Positions 1 through 13,755 of a stretch of DNA of 64,000 bases are shown in pieces (position 1 is the stretch's first letter; every line of letters begins with the position of its first letter). The position numbers and the translations under genes are program-made. This DNA comes from Epiperipatus broadwayi (taxonomy: Eukaryota > Onychophora > Udeonychophora > Euonychophora > Peripatidae), in contig JAQFVV010013371.1 in NCBI GenBank assembly GCA_028023455.1, positions 64,001 to 128,000 on the forward strand. The letters are read 5' to 3'. Below the pieces are notes generated by a model. That model was given only the letters and a program-made list of their open reading frames with translations. It had not been told where the DNA came from and did not search any database.

Positions 1-186
1 AAATCTTAAACTGGATTCCAAGAGATTGTAAAAAACCCAGAAAAAGACTACATGTGAGATGGATGAAATAAGAAAGTGTGCAGGGATGATGTGGAGAAGA
101 GAAGCTAAAGATCAGAGAAAATGAATTGAAATTTTGAGAGACCTTCATCTTCCAGTGGATTGATAATGTTTGATGATGATGATGAT
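1..186 (+). mobile_element. RTE-type LINE, 3' tail fragment
   Basis: This is the last part of an RTE-like non-LTR retrotransposon, cut by the window edge. It aligns with the end of the larger RTE copy at 36.16-36.34 kb: both encode the decayed C-terminal stretch ending in an IRKCAG motif, both continue with a short 3' untranslated stretch beginning AGACCTTCATC, and both finish in a (TGA)n/(GAT)n tail. A frame break is visible because one codon pair (ATAGAT) of the other copy is shortened here. It is non-functional. Assignment to RTE rests on the homologous copy. Confidence 0.75.
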
Positions 187-870
187 ATATAACAAACTTT
201 TTTTTACATAAATATATTTTGGGATTTAGTTCAAAATATGCTGGAAATATAATTGATAATTATAAATTGGAGATTATGTCATCAGTTCAAAATTCTTTTG
301 ATGTATCATTGGTGAGTTTCAATTAGTTACAATTATTAAGAATATTACATCAAATGATAACATTTTATTGTTTTTGTTACTTTTTTTTTCTAAATTTGTA
401 ATGTTGAAATATTATTTTGAGAGTGTTTTTTTGTTTTTTTGAAAGTTTCTATTATAATAAATATTTTAACAATTTTGCAAACCCAATGTAGAAAGAAAGT
501 ATATTTGTTACAACAAAATAGACCAATTATAAATCAATTATTTACTAAAATGAACCCCCCCCCCAAAAAAAAAAAAAGAATAGGAAGGTTTTATTACTGA
601 AGAAAAAAAGGAACTAGAAAGAGTTGTTTGTGATCTAGTTAAGTTATAATATGAATGACTGTCTATTATGAAATAAATTTATTGTCATAGACAAGATAAT
701 AACAATAATAATAATGCTACAACTTTTAAAAATTACTATTTATTATTAATAATAAATTATAATTTATATATAATTTAAAATACATAAAAAATTTCGTATA
801 AAAAAATTCTTATCTTTAGCAGCAAATAGATATTCTGATTTAGATTTTTAAACCTTATAATATTCATTGC
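187..870. other. Anonymous AT-rich DNA
   Basis: No gene, RNA or recognisable element is visible. The stretch holds simple poly(T), poly(A) and a short C-then-A run near 555-577. Confidence 0.5.
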
Positions 871-896
871 TTTGCTTATATATATATATATATAAG

Positions 897-962
<66 letters not shown>
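871..962. repeat. (TA)n microsatellite, interrupted
   Basis: A short TA run, then an AAGCAAA interruption that pairs with a preceding TTGCTTA to form an inverted motif, then about 30 TA units. The inverted motif makes this tract able to fold as a long hairpin. Confidence 0.9.
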
Positions 963-967
<5 letters not shown>

Positions 968-1264
968 AGTTATTAGTGGGTTGCTTCCAGGTAAGTAATT
1001 CCTTAATACTAATTTTTTTAGTTAGCTAAAACTGGATAATATTGATAAAAGTAGTTTTAAAATTGGAAAATAATAAAAATCCTTATGCTGCTCTTCCACA
1101 AAATAATAATCAAAAATAATAAATTCTTCACAACCGCTATATAATCAATAATAATTTTATATATTAAAAGCCTCTTTAATATCAAAAATAATTTGAATAA
1201 TTTTATGAATATTTACAACACTTCTATAAATTTGGTTAGCAATTGGTTGATTAAAAATGAATGT

Positions 1265-3350
<2,086 letters not shown>

Positions 3351-3735
3351 TTATTTATTGGATTTATAAGTCTTTATTTTTTTATTTTTTTGTTTATATA
3401 TATATAATTGTATAAAAATGCATATAATATTTATTTAATGTATTGTTATAATATAGTCAATTATTTTGTAATTACTGAATTTATACATGAGGGTTTTGTA
3501 GAACCACACGCCTTGTGGAGCTGTCTATGATTGAACAATTGGAAGTAATGCTACAGAAACAGGTTTAAAAATGAAGTGAATTATAGGAAGCTGCTCAATA
3601 TTGTTACATATCTGGGCAAATCTGTTACCATCCCTCATTTGAATATCTAATTATGAGAACATTATTTTAGTTATTGATTTTATTGAAAAGGTTGCTTTTT
3701 TTTATTTATTCATTTATTTTTTGCAAATTTTATTC

Positions 3736-3873
3736 AAAAGATGGAATGGAAGTCAAGCGCTGTTAGCCGAGAGGTCATCATGGCCACCTTGCAAGCAAGA
3801 AGTTGGTTGCAGATGGTTGTGGGTTTGCGTCCCAGCCGGTGCTATGACATATGAAAAAAAAAGATGGAATGGA
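3736..3873 (+). mobile_element. tRNA-derived SINE with target-site duplications
   Basis: A short body (3,751-3,858) is flanked by a 15-bp direct repeat, AAAAGATGGAATGGA, at 3,736-3,750 and 3,859-3,873, and ends in a run of A. Inside it are a pol III A-box-like TTAGCCGAGAGG (3,763-3,774) and a B-box-like GGGTTTGCGTCC (3,821-3,832), separated by a distance that suggests a long variable arm, as in Leu or Ser type tRNAs. The structure is what target-primed reverse transcription by a LINE partner leaves behind. It carries no coding capacity. The source tRNA is not certain because the cloverleaf is degraded. Confidence 0.85.
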
Positions 3874-5369
3874 TCTATCTGTAATATCAATATTTAAATG
3901 TAAATTTATTGGAAGTTGATATTCTACTGAGAGAAAAAGTGTACATATTGTTTGGTTTAGAAACTTGGTGTTGGGAATATTAAGCATTGTCATTGCTAAG
4001 ATTGTGGACATAAAGAGTAAGAAAAATAAATACTTCAGAACCCTTGAACAGTTGTGAAGATAAATGACATTAGAGTAATGGAAATTATCTTATTTAAAAG
4101 TAAAAGAGTAATTTTGTGTTTTCTTCTCTGATCATACATTACATTATTAAGAAATGTAACTGTGAACAGATTAATAATTTATTATCCAGAAAAGGACTTA
4201 ATAATGCAAGTAAAAAACTTATTTACAAAGTTTAAAGTAAGTATAAATGTGTCCATGAATCAGCATGTACACATATACATGGATATTTTTTTACACCCAT
4301 TAATAAGAAAAGAGATCTATAAGAAAAAAATATATATACAAAGGAAAGAAAAAACATTTGAAATGAAATAATAAAGAAAACAAACAAACAAATTGTTTCC
4401 TTAACCTCAGGGAATATAACTACAAAATAAATAAGTTTACTGATAGGAATGTAAATTTAGAGTCTATATGGTTTTTTATTGTGTTCTCATTGAACTTACA
4501 GGCACAGGCAGTTCACACATAAATGTTTTTTATTTATTTTTCAGGGAAGTCAGTTTGGCTGATGATGGTCCTGAAGCAGAGAGATGACAATAGAAACAGT
4601 TTGAATACATTGTTATTGTGGATGATGAGTCTGGCATCTTGTGATTTCTACTCCATAATTCTTATTATTTTGCATTTAATATTATATTGTTTATCTATGA
4701 TAGATACTTTTTTGTATAAAGAACAGTATTACAACTCTTGTGGTTTTCTAATGAATCCCCCTGGTTAATTTCTTATCAACTCTGGGTGTCTTAAGATTTT
4801 AATTTTACTATCCATTTTTAAACAACACGAACATTTCAAACAGGATATAAGATATACTTCAACCCCCACTTTTCTACTTATAAGTTTTAATTAAAAAAAT
4901 GCTGACTCATTATGCAGGTATATCCCCTCTTATCTTCACTTCAATCTTATACCCAAAAGAAAAAGAAAACTAATAACAAACAAACAAATTTCATTCTATT
5001 CTGATACTCTTTTTAAATGGCTTGTAAATAAAAATTTCCCAACAAATCAATAACCAGATCCAACAACAAAAAGTAAATTCATTACCAGATTTATTTTACT
5101 TTGATTAGATAAATAAAAAAGTGTACATAATTAATCCATTCTTTAACATTTATAGACTTTTTTCTTTCTTCCAAAAAAATTGTTATTTATTAACATTCCA
5201 CATACCACTTAAGTAAAAACAAATTGTATGTAATTATAAGTACTAATTAATAAGTTGCTAAAATAATTACATATAATACATGACATAATCATTTTTTAAA
5301 AAATAAATTAAAGAAAAAAAGTTGCATCAACTTTAGTTAAATATTAATTGGCAATTGTGTTTTAGGTTA

Positions 5370-5371
<2 letters not shown>
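3874..5371. other. Anonymous AT-rich DNA
   Basis: No convincing gene. The only notable signal is a pyrimidine-rich run ending in CAG at about 4,524-4,543, which could be a 3' splice site; it is discussed as a finding. Elsewhere only low-complexity A/T runs. Confidence 0.45.

Positions 5372-5459
<88 letters not shown>
5372..5459. repeat. (TA)n microsatellite, about 44 units
   Basis: Uninterrupted alternating TA. The right flank (GAAGCAGTCAATCTTAGC) continues into a small inverted motif, CTTAGC/TAAGATTGA. Confidence 0.97.
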
Positions 5460-5461
<2 letters not shown>

Positions 5462-7118
5462 AAGCAGTCAATCTTAGCTTAAGATTGATCTTCATTGTGT
5501 CATCTACTAACCTGTATTCAGATCCTATATTCCATCCCACTCCTTTAGTGTGTATATATATTGTATGTATATATTTGAGATGTGTGCCTAAAATGTATAA
5601 AGTTTAACTTTTCAATATTTATTATTATTAATTTTTTTTCACATTAAAAATGCATAGGTGCGGCTCAGATATATATATATATTATAGGAGCAAAAATACT
5701 AACAAAATATTGATTTTAAAATACTTTATTATATGTCATTTAAAACTTTTTCTTTTTAAATTGTTTTTTCTATTAAACTGTATATTTTTGTAAAATTCAA
5801 GATGGAAGATGCAAATGTTAATTGTCAAAAAATAATTAAAGGATTGGAAATGTAATATTGTTTTAATTTTAGGAAAAAAATTTTAATTAAAGTTTTACTG
5901 AAAATAAAATGGGGAATAAAATTACTAGATTTTACTTTTGTATCAACATTTTTGTCAAATCTATTTCCAATCTGGAAATAGATTTGAATATATTTTTGAA
6001 TGTTATCAAAGGATTGCATCTTCAAACAATGAACAAAGAAAACTTAAGATTTTAGATTAAAGATTAGATTTGAGATAAAAATAAATTAAAAGCATTCTTC
6101 AATTAACTGGCAGGAGTATAAAATGGGCCAATTTTGACCACCATATATTAGCTACTATTGAGAACACTGAGCAATTAACATATTCCACATGACTGTAAAA
6201 CTTAAAAGTAATAATCGAGTAATAAGCCCATCTCATCAAGATCATCTTCTGCTACTGTGTCATTATGTTCCCATAGAATGAAGTAAAGGCCTGACTTGAA
6301 AACTTTGGAATGCTGAACAAAATATTGCTGCTACATAAGAAATTGCATGGACTCTTGAACCACCAAAGCATGAACCTGACTTTTTCTAAATGAACTCTAA
6401 GAAACATGCAAGGTAAATAAGTAGTTTATGCTGCAAGTAAAGCTAGTCTAACTACTCTCAAATCCTGCTATCAAGATTTCTCCTAATATATTGTTCAATT
6501 TTCTTTTTTTAATTAATATGTAAAATGTAAATTGCTCTCAAATTATTTTTTAATTTAATCCCATCTCATGTGCTCTAGCTTTCTTTAACTTTGGTGCAGT
6601 CATTTATTTATATGTATATATTATTTGATTTTATATGCATATTTTAGTTATTATTAATATGCCAATCTCAAACAATCTGATGAGTTGAATTTATAAAATC
6701 TTTTTTTCTTCTTTTTAAGTAAATCTCCATGAATTAAGGTTACTAACATCTCTTTAAAACATAATGCATTATTAATTAATGTGCTCACAAGATTGTTTTT
6801 ATGAGTCAACATTTTGTTTCTGTTTTAGTATAAAAATTTGATATTTGTTTAACTCAGGATTCTACCTGGGGTGAATCCAGAACTCAAGCTAATTAATGCT
6901 CTGAAATCATTTAAAATATTATTTATTCAATTCTGAAAGGGTGACTTATTAATTGTTTTCTATATTTAACTGCTAGTTTTTATTTTCTTTTTCCATAATC
7001 TTAAAATATCATAAGCTTAAATATTCAGTTGTTGTAAAATCCATAAAGGTGGGATTGAATTATTTTAAATAGCAGAAAAGGAGGGGGTCAAATTTTAATA
7101 TATATTTTATTACATGAA
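5460..7118. other. Anonymous AT-rich DNA
   Basis: I see no gene or element here beyond short TA runs (5,550-5,570 and 5,669-5,684). An inverted motif, ATCTATTTCCAATCTGG/AAATAGAT, lies at about 5,960-5,985. Confidence 0.45.
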
Positions 7119-7221
7119 ATATAGAAATAAAACAAACTAACTCCTTTTTTTCTTTTTCTCAAGATTATAGTCATATAAAAAACAAGTTTTAAAAAGGAGT
7201 TAGTTTGTTTTATTTCTATAT
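7119..7221. repeat. Perfect 31-bp inverted repeat hairpin
   Basis: The arms at 7,119-7,149 and 7,191-7,221 are exact reverse complements (31 of 31), separated by a 41-nt loop. Each arm contains ACAAACTAACTCC or its complement and is not simple TA repeat, so the pairing is not a trivial low-complexity effect. It could be a very short palindromic MITE remnant or a hairpin transcript precursor. Confidence 0.9.
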
Positions 7222-7784
7222 TGGATATTTATGAACTATTTTGAAAAGAAAAACTGTGTGCTTGATATATTAAATTATTTTATTGAATGAAATCTAAATC
7301 TCTCTCTATATATATTCTAGTGGCATAGCATATTATTTATATAAATTATAGCATTCAAACAAGGGAAATTTATTTTAAAGCAGTAAATTATATTCAATGT
7401 CATTAGTGACATCTTTTCATACTGTGTTACTGGCATTTAGCATATCTTCATAAATATATATATTACGTGCTTTTAATCTGAAGGTTGTGACAAGATTGAT
7501 CCCATAGATTTCTTCTCATGCCTTGTCCTGTGAATAGCTGAACTTTCCATGACCACTTTCTTTATATAAAAGGCCTCTGCATGTCAGTGACATCCACGGC
7601 ATGCCTAATCCATATTTCTCTAAGCACTGTCCTACAATGAGGGTCTTAGACTTTGTTTTAGTCCAGAAGCATGACCTTTTCCTTTTATTTCTTTACTTAT
7701 GTCAGTACCACAAACTTTTTCATATTTTTATTTCTTTTGCTTCATGATCCAGTTTTAATGCTCTAATAATAAAATTGTGCTCTG

Positions 7785-7786
<2 letters not shown>
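7222..7786. other. Unassigned DNA with a GC-richer patch
   Basis: The interval 7.48-7.70 kb is noticeably richer in G+C than its flanks and has short open frames on the minus strand. I could not match it to a family. It may be a decayed transposon fragment. Confidence 0.35.
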
Positions 7787-7846
<60 letters not shown>

Positions 7847-7909
7847 CCCCCAAAAATCTTTTTCACCTCCCCCCTCATGTGCGGGGCCCCTCAATATATA
7901 TATATATAT
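7787..7909. repeat. Two (TA)n tracts separated by a 49-bp C/G-rich block
   Basis: A (TA)n tract of about 28 units (7,787-7,843) is followed by a block with C8, C6 and GGGGCCCC runs (7,844-7,892) and then a shorter (AT)n tract to 7,909. The block is sharply different in composition from its surroundings. Confidence 0.85.
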
Positions 7910-8705
7910 GCCAAGTATTACTAGTTTTATTAATAATGTTATTTCAGTCTTATTATATAATCCCACTGTCGTAATTTATTTCTGTATTCAAGAGTATCTA
8001 TCTGCCTTGGGGAAAATAAAGCATTCTTTCCTTTAACTGTTAATTAAAAGAATTTTTCAAATGTATTTTATTTATTTTTACAACTGTAATGACATGAAAA
8101 TATTTTTCTTATATATATAATAAATCTTGGAATGCTCCCCAAAATAATATTAGTCACCACGTTTCAGAATCATAAACCAAAGCATTAATGGCAAGTTTAT
8201 GTAAATTCTTTCTAATAATTTATTGGCATCTTAATTTTGGACCCACCAAAGATGCATGTCTATTTATAGTATATGTCATTTAATTAATAAAAGAACATAT
8301 GAGAAATAATAGCATGAAGAATAATATGTAATTATCTACCGCTTAGTAGATCACTTATTCACGTACATCTTAATGTAAATAATTTGTCATTATATTAAAC
8401 TATATATTTTTTATTATCTAACTTGTTTGAGTAGTTCAAATTCCTTTTTTTCCACTTTCACATGTTCAACCATGTGTATACATATTTTAGTTAAGTCATA
8501 GTTAATAGATCTCATTGTCTCTTCACTCTGCTAGTTGGCCAGATTTAAGAATAGATTCTTGTGTGCCATCATTATATATTATTCATTAGGTGTTTGATCT
8601 GGGGTTTATGAGGGGGTTTGAATTCAGGTTGGTCCTTGATCTAAATCTCTGGCTTGACTGGGTTTAAAGTACATTTCATTGAGTTCCAGCTCATGTTAGA
8701 TGGAT
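7910..8705. other. Anonymous AT-rich DNA
   Basis: No gene, RNA or recognised repeat seen. Confidence 0.45.
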
Positions 8706-8707
8706 CA

Positions 8708-8756
<49 letters not shown>

Positions 8757-8757
8757 G
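8706..8757. repeat. Compound microsatellite (TA)n(CA)n(TA)n
   Basis: About 8 TA units, then about 10 CA units, then about 8 TA units. The flanking TA blocks can pair with each other across the CA core. Confidence 0.95.
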
Positions 8758-10130
8758 TGACAGCAACATTTCCCCACAATATACTCTGTGACTGTACAAA
8801 ATGTTCTTATGTTTGCAAAATTCCAAAGATTACCTATATTAGGATAACCGATATGATATGAGGATGTCACTAGTCATATAACCTAGCACAACTATTAAAA
8901 AGATTATTCAATAATCATAGTGATTATTTATTTACATCTTATGGTCGCTTAATACTTTAAGACATAATCTTATATGGACTCTAATAATTATGACTTACAT
9001 TTTACCCAGAGGACATAAAGCTGTTAATTCTATAATTAATTTAACAAAAGTGGCACTCAAGTATGGCTTTAATAATCTTTATTTTATCCTATATTCATTA
9101 CTACCTTCTTTCCCAATCCTTCTTTCACAGCACTCCAAACTGACGATTTTCAAGGCAAAATGCACACACAAATTTAACTCAGTCCATTATCAATTTAATA
9201 ATGATTCTATTATTTAACATTTTATAACCATTTCTGAGCAAATATGCCATCACAATCATACAATTGACAATGAAACAATTTTTTTTGGAGATCCTGGTAA
9301 TTTAATATTAGAGTGAGCCATCTTGCACATCACTCTGACCCTCTACTTTCACTCATATTAAATAATTTTATATCTATCATTAAATGATGGTGTAAATTTC
9401 CAGTTGTTTGCTTATAACTATTGATTTTTACATTTATGTACTCCTGTTTCTAGCATAAATTACCAGGAGTTTGCTTATGATTGAAATTTTTACTGTACTT
9501 TACTCCTTATTCCATTTTGTCTTTCAAGATCAAATAGTTAACATTTTAGAAATCTAACCTATTCTAACATTTGAGCACAACAAAGATGAATAAAATATAT
9601 CTATAAGCAAACACGCAAAACAAAGTAATATGGCCTTTTTTAATTCGATGAAAATAACATGACAAAGCTCTACTAAATATCCCATACTCTCAGATTGAAA
9701 CATTTAATGTACAACTGACACAGTGAATGAGTATAGGTTAATATCACACTAATTATAGAATAAAAGTTCACTTAAATAACAGTTTATATTTACCCTGTTT
9801 GATCTTGCTTCATAGCTTCTGGTATGAACATTTTTAGTCCTCTGGTTTTTGAACACATACATCCTTGGCTAGCTGGCTGGATTCATATTTTCGGTGACTG
9901 GAAATCACTTGGAAGCTCCAGATGTGGCTGGGGGTTGTTTTTTTGGGAGTAAAGTCCTTATGTCCACTAGCCAGAAAACTCTGCAATTTATACATTTTTT
10001 TGCAAACAGGATTCACACTTTTGTGATTTATTTTTAGCTAACATTTGTCACTTTCAATTTCTGTCCTTTTATTCCTGAGAAATTTTTAATTAAAGAAAAA
10101 CTTCTTGACAAATTGGTGCAATATACAATA
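8758..10130. other. Anonymous AT-rich DNA
   Basis: No supported gene. A minus-strand 60-codon open frame at 9,834-10,016 lies in a GC-richer patch and contains scattered Cys and Lys, but it has no recognisable domain and no splice or promoter context. Confidence 0.4.
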
Positions 10131-10760
10131 ATAGCATAAAAGGAATAATACTATAAGAGAAAAGGAAGTTGTTTGAGGTGTGATAGGAATAGTTTTTTAA
10201 AAAATAGAAAATAAATATTAATAGTTATAAAAATAGTTAATAGAGGAAGTTTTAGGATAGGAATATAAAAGAGAAGTTAAAAGAAAGTTGAATTACTAGA
10301 GTAAAATGGAGAATAGAGAAGGTTAAAAGAAGATAATAAGGTAAGAAGATTTATATGGAATAATTAAGAAGGTACAATGAATGGAAATAAGTATTCAGAA
10401 TAAAAGGTAAAAAAGATATTGATAGTGATTAGAATTTTTTTGGGAGTAGTGTAATTAAAATTACTATATAAGTAAATATTATATATATAAAGTTATATGC
10501 ATAGGTATTGTATGTGAAAGAAAAAGAGGACAGAAAAGATTTTAAAAGAATATAAAATAGGAATGTAAATATGTTTTTGAAAGATATTATATGAATTAAA
10601 AAGGTTAGGAAATATTATAGAATTTTTAAAATTTTTTAAAAAGTTTGATAGGAATTCAATAATGTTGTATAAAATAATTAAAGAATTTTAATGGTTGTAT
10701 ATTTATGTGTGTTTAAATTTTATAGATCTGATGAAGACAGGATAATATAGTCAAAACTGT
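10131..10760 (+). mobile_element. Purine-rich decayed element ending in a hammerhead-like motif
   Basis: For about 550 bp the plus strand is almost free of C and dominated by A and G, then T-rich pieces follow, and the block ends in CTGATGAAGAC (10,728-10,738), a loop, GTC and AAAAC. This matches the 3' end layout of Penelope-like elements, where a CTGANGA box, a short stem and GAAAC form a hammerhead-type core; here the GAAAC has become AAAAC, a change expected from CpG decay. No RT or GIY-YIG protein is readable upstream. Identity as a PLE relic is inferred from the motif alone. Confidence 0.35.
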
Positions 10761-11153
10761 AATTAATAATTATAAAAGTTTTTTTGCTGAAAAGTACAAA
10801 GTCTATAATTTTTGAAATTCAATATTTTTAATTACAAATACAATTTTGTAGTTTGTTTCAACAACAGAACTAATTGAAAATCTTATTAATCCCCTCCTCC
10901 CAACCGATGTTTTTCCAAGAAACACCCACAAAATAACTTTTTTTTAAAAAACTTATATCTCAAAATACTAGTTTAAATTGAGCTATAATTGATTTAAATA
11001 AACTAAACAGAAAATCCAATAAAGAAATCCTGATTGCTTTATCAGATAAAAAAAAACTTTAACTGATTTATTAAAGATAATATATTATTATAAATTCTTA
11101 CTAGAAACTAAATTATATATATATGAGATGAAAAAAAATTTCATCTCAATATT
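10761..11153. other. Anonymous AT-rich DNA
   Basis: No gene seen. A small inverted motif (GAGATGAAA/TTTCATCTC) at 11,126-11,148 lies just outside the solo LTR that follows. Confidence 0.45.
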
Positions 11154-13276
11154 GTAACGATCCGGAGAATAGAACTTAACATGATTTGCACTACAGAGTG
11201 CGATCTAGGCATTTGAACCTAGAAAAATTTATAAAGTAGGCAGATACGTAAGTAGAAAATTTTTTTTTTTTTTTTAAATTTTGATTCCGGTTGTTAGCCC
11301 AAGTCACTAGCTCAGGGAGTAGCAGAGATTTAATAATATATTTTATCTAATTATATTTCAATATTAAAAAAATAAATAAAATAAGCCATTGCCAGTAATT
11401 AACATACAAAAATTTATTTACGCATATATATATATAAGATTTAACATTATTATTTTAATATGTTTACTTTAACATTATTTTTCCTTTTATTTTAGATTTT
11501 TAATTTACATTTTTAAATTTTATACTATTATTAGTTTGCACAGATTTGTTTACAAATGTTGAGTATAGATTGGTTACATAGATTCCACGGTCAAAAACAT
11601 TTCAAATAAACATAAACGATCAAAATACAAAATCATTGATACCGTCAATTGCAGAGGGAAATTTATAAGTAACCCAATAGCATTCACCATAAGATGCTTG
11701 CATTAACACCAATAACTTAAAAGACATCCGAATAAATACATTTTAGATACTCACCGTAAGGTATCAGTATTTACCGAATGTCTATATATATTTTGATCGA
11801 ATATGAAAACCAAAAACATAATCAACCAGTAATGAACCCATGCAAGCATCTATACCCAACTTAAATTTAATGCATCTTTATTTAGAGTGTCGAGTATGAA
11901 TAGACTACATAGATTTGCATTTGAAAAGAAAATATTCAATTCTTGTTTAACCTTAGGCCAAAGGTTCGCAGTCAAACCAAACTTCAATCCATCTGATATA
12001 TTGATGTGTTCAATGTAATATGAATACGGCAGCACAATTAGGTTAAGAGAAGAAACTGCTTCTCGTCAGATAGGAATATTACATCTATCAGACAAGAAGA
12101 GTGATAAAAAAAAACTCCATCGAAAGGAACAGGGTTCTATGTCTTATAATCCTTCCATAGGCAAAACGGAAGTGTGCGGCATATAATAGCAATTCTGCCC
12201 ATAGCGAATCTCGTACTACATCTACTAATTACACCAATATATCCAATCCATTGATCTAATTCAACTACGAAACAAATAACCTAAGATTACCCTCCCCTAA
12301 TATAACTTTACAAATCTATATAGCCATTCATGCCCGACTTAAGTTTAATATTTATATAACTAGTTTAATGAAAAACAGAAATCATTATAAAACTTAAAGA
12401 ACAAATAAATAAATAAATGGAAATTATTTTACAAAAGAAATACATTAAATAAAATTATAATTAATTAATAAATAACGTTGGTCAGATAGGATTCTATTTC
12501 TTAATAAATTAAAGACTGAGAAAGTTTATATTTTAAAGTTCTTAGTGTTTCAAAATGTTTTTAAAGTTCATACAATTTTTTTTTCAACGTTCCTCTTTAT
12601 TCATTGCATACCATTTGGAATCCACATTAATTCCCCTGATGATCCTGTTGTCCTAAGTATAAGAAAAGCAATGTTTCATTTTTCCATTTTTATAACAACT
12701 GAAGGAATTGAAAGTGCATCTTTCAATCCCTTCACCTCCAACTCTCCGACTTAACACATCTCAGTCCTCTCTTAATAATAATAATAATTTCCAACTTTTC
12801 CTTTTATATTAATCTTAAGGATTGAGTCAACATTACATCATCGATGATGGTGGTCTTTTCGCTGAGGTCTGGCCATAGGGATTTCTTTTTATTTGTTAAA
12901 AGTTTCTATTGTATTTTTATCTGACTGTTGTTTATACATTTAAATGCCCAAGGGCTTGTTCACTTGGACTAATTAAAATAATCATTTCCATAACATTAAT
13001 TAACCTGTTTTCCAAATCCAAAGATATATTTAAAGATAAATTTAAAGATATAATTTTATCTCCAAATCTTTTTAAAATTTAGTTTTAAAATACTTTTTCT
13101 TTAATAAAGTTTTATTTTAATAATTTTTCTCATCTGTGCGATTTATATATATACGAGTTTAAGGTAGAATTTATTTTCAATTTTTCTGTCTTAAAAAAAT
13201 TTTTTTAAATGTGAACTTTTTATTTTAATGTTTAATAATAAAAAAAAATAATGTAACGTCATCTATGCTCGTTACA
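11154..13276 (+). mobile_element. Solo LTR, family A, complete
   Basis: A 2.1-kb block begins TGTAACGATCC and ends GCTCGTTACA, so its termini are a 6-bp inverted repeat of the TG...CA type required of LTRs. It aligns end to end with the two inverted family-A LTRs at 45.1-49.9 kb: shared blocks include the segment with GGCATTTGAACCTAG near the start, the ACGAAACAAATA block near 12.27 kb and the AATCATTTCC block near 12.98 kb. The bases ATAT occur immediately on both sides and could be a 4-bp target duplication, although the AT-rich setting makes this weak. There is no internal region, so it is a recombined solo LTR. It is clearly older than the 45-50 kb copies. Confidence 0.75.
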
Positions 13277-13755
13277 ATATATATATGATAAATATATACA
13301 TATTTTGATTTACAATAAATTTGTACATTTTTAAGCATTGTGAATGGGTTCAAATTTTGTCATTCCCACAGTATCCCCTGTTGTGAAGTAATTAAAATGA
13401 GGATATGCAATTTATGACTCATTCTTTCAAACTTTCTTACATTTTTACTTGGAAATTTCATTAGATTTCATTGTATGTTAGTTGTATATAACATTGTATA
13501 ATAACACAACATATTTTAAGAACTACATATTAGTAACTTTAATTTCCTGACCAGTATCTACACAGAAAGGATTACTACCGTGGCACTTTAGTATACAAAA
13601 CACCTTCATATGCACTAAAAATTTTATACTAATACATTTCCCTGGCCAGTTCATATGAGTTTTTATCATAAGTTTACTTTCTATGTTGAAATGATAACTT
13701 CAGATTACTCCTCTTTTTATTCATCTCATTGAATGTGGCATCTCACTACAACATA
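13277..13755. other. Anonymous AT-rich DNA
   Basis: Begins with a short TA run after the LTR. No gene or repeat recognised. Confidence 0.45.

Noticed and set aside
9834-10016. 60-codon minus-strand frame with several Cys and His
   Set aside because: Cys/His spacing does not fit a zinc finger and no exon signals flank it.
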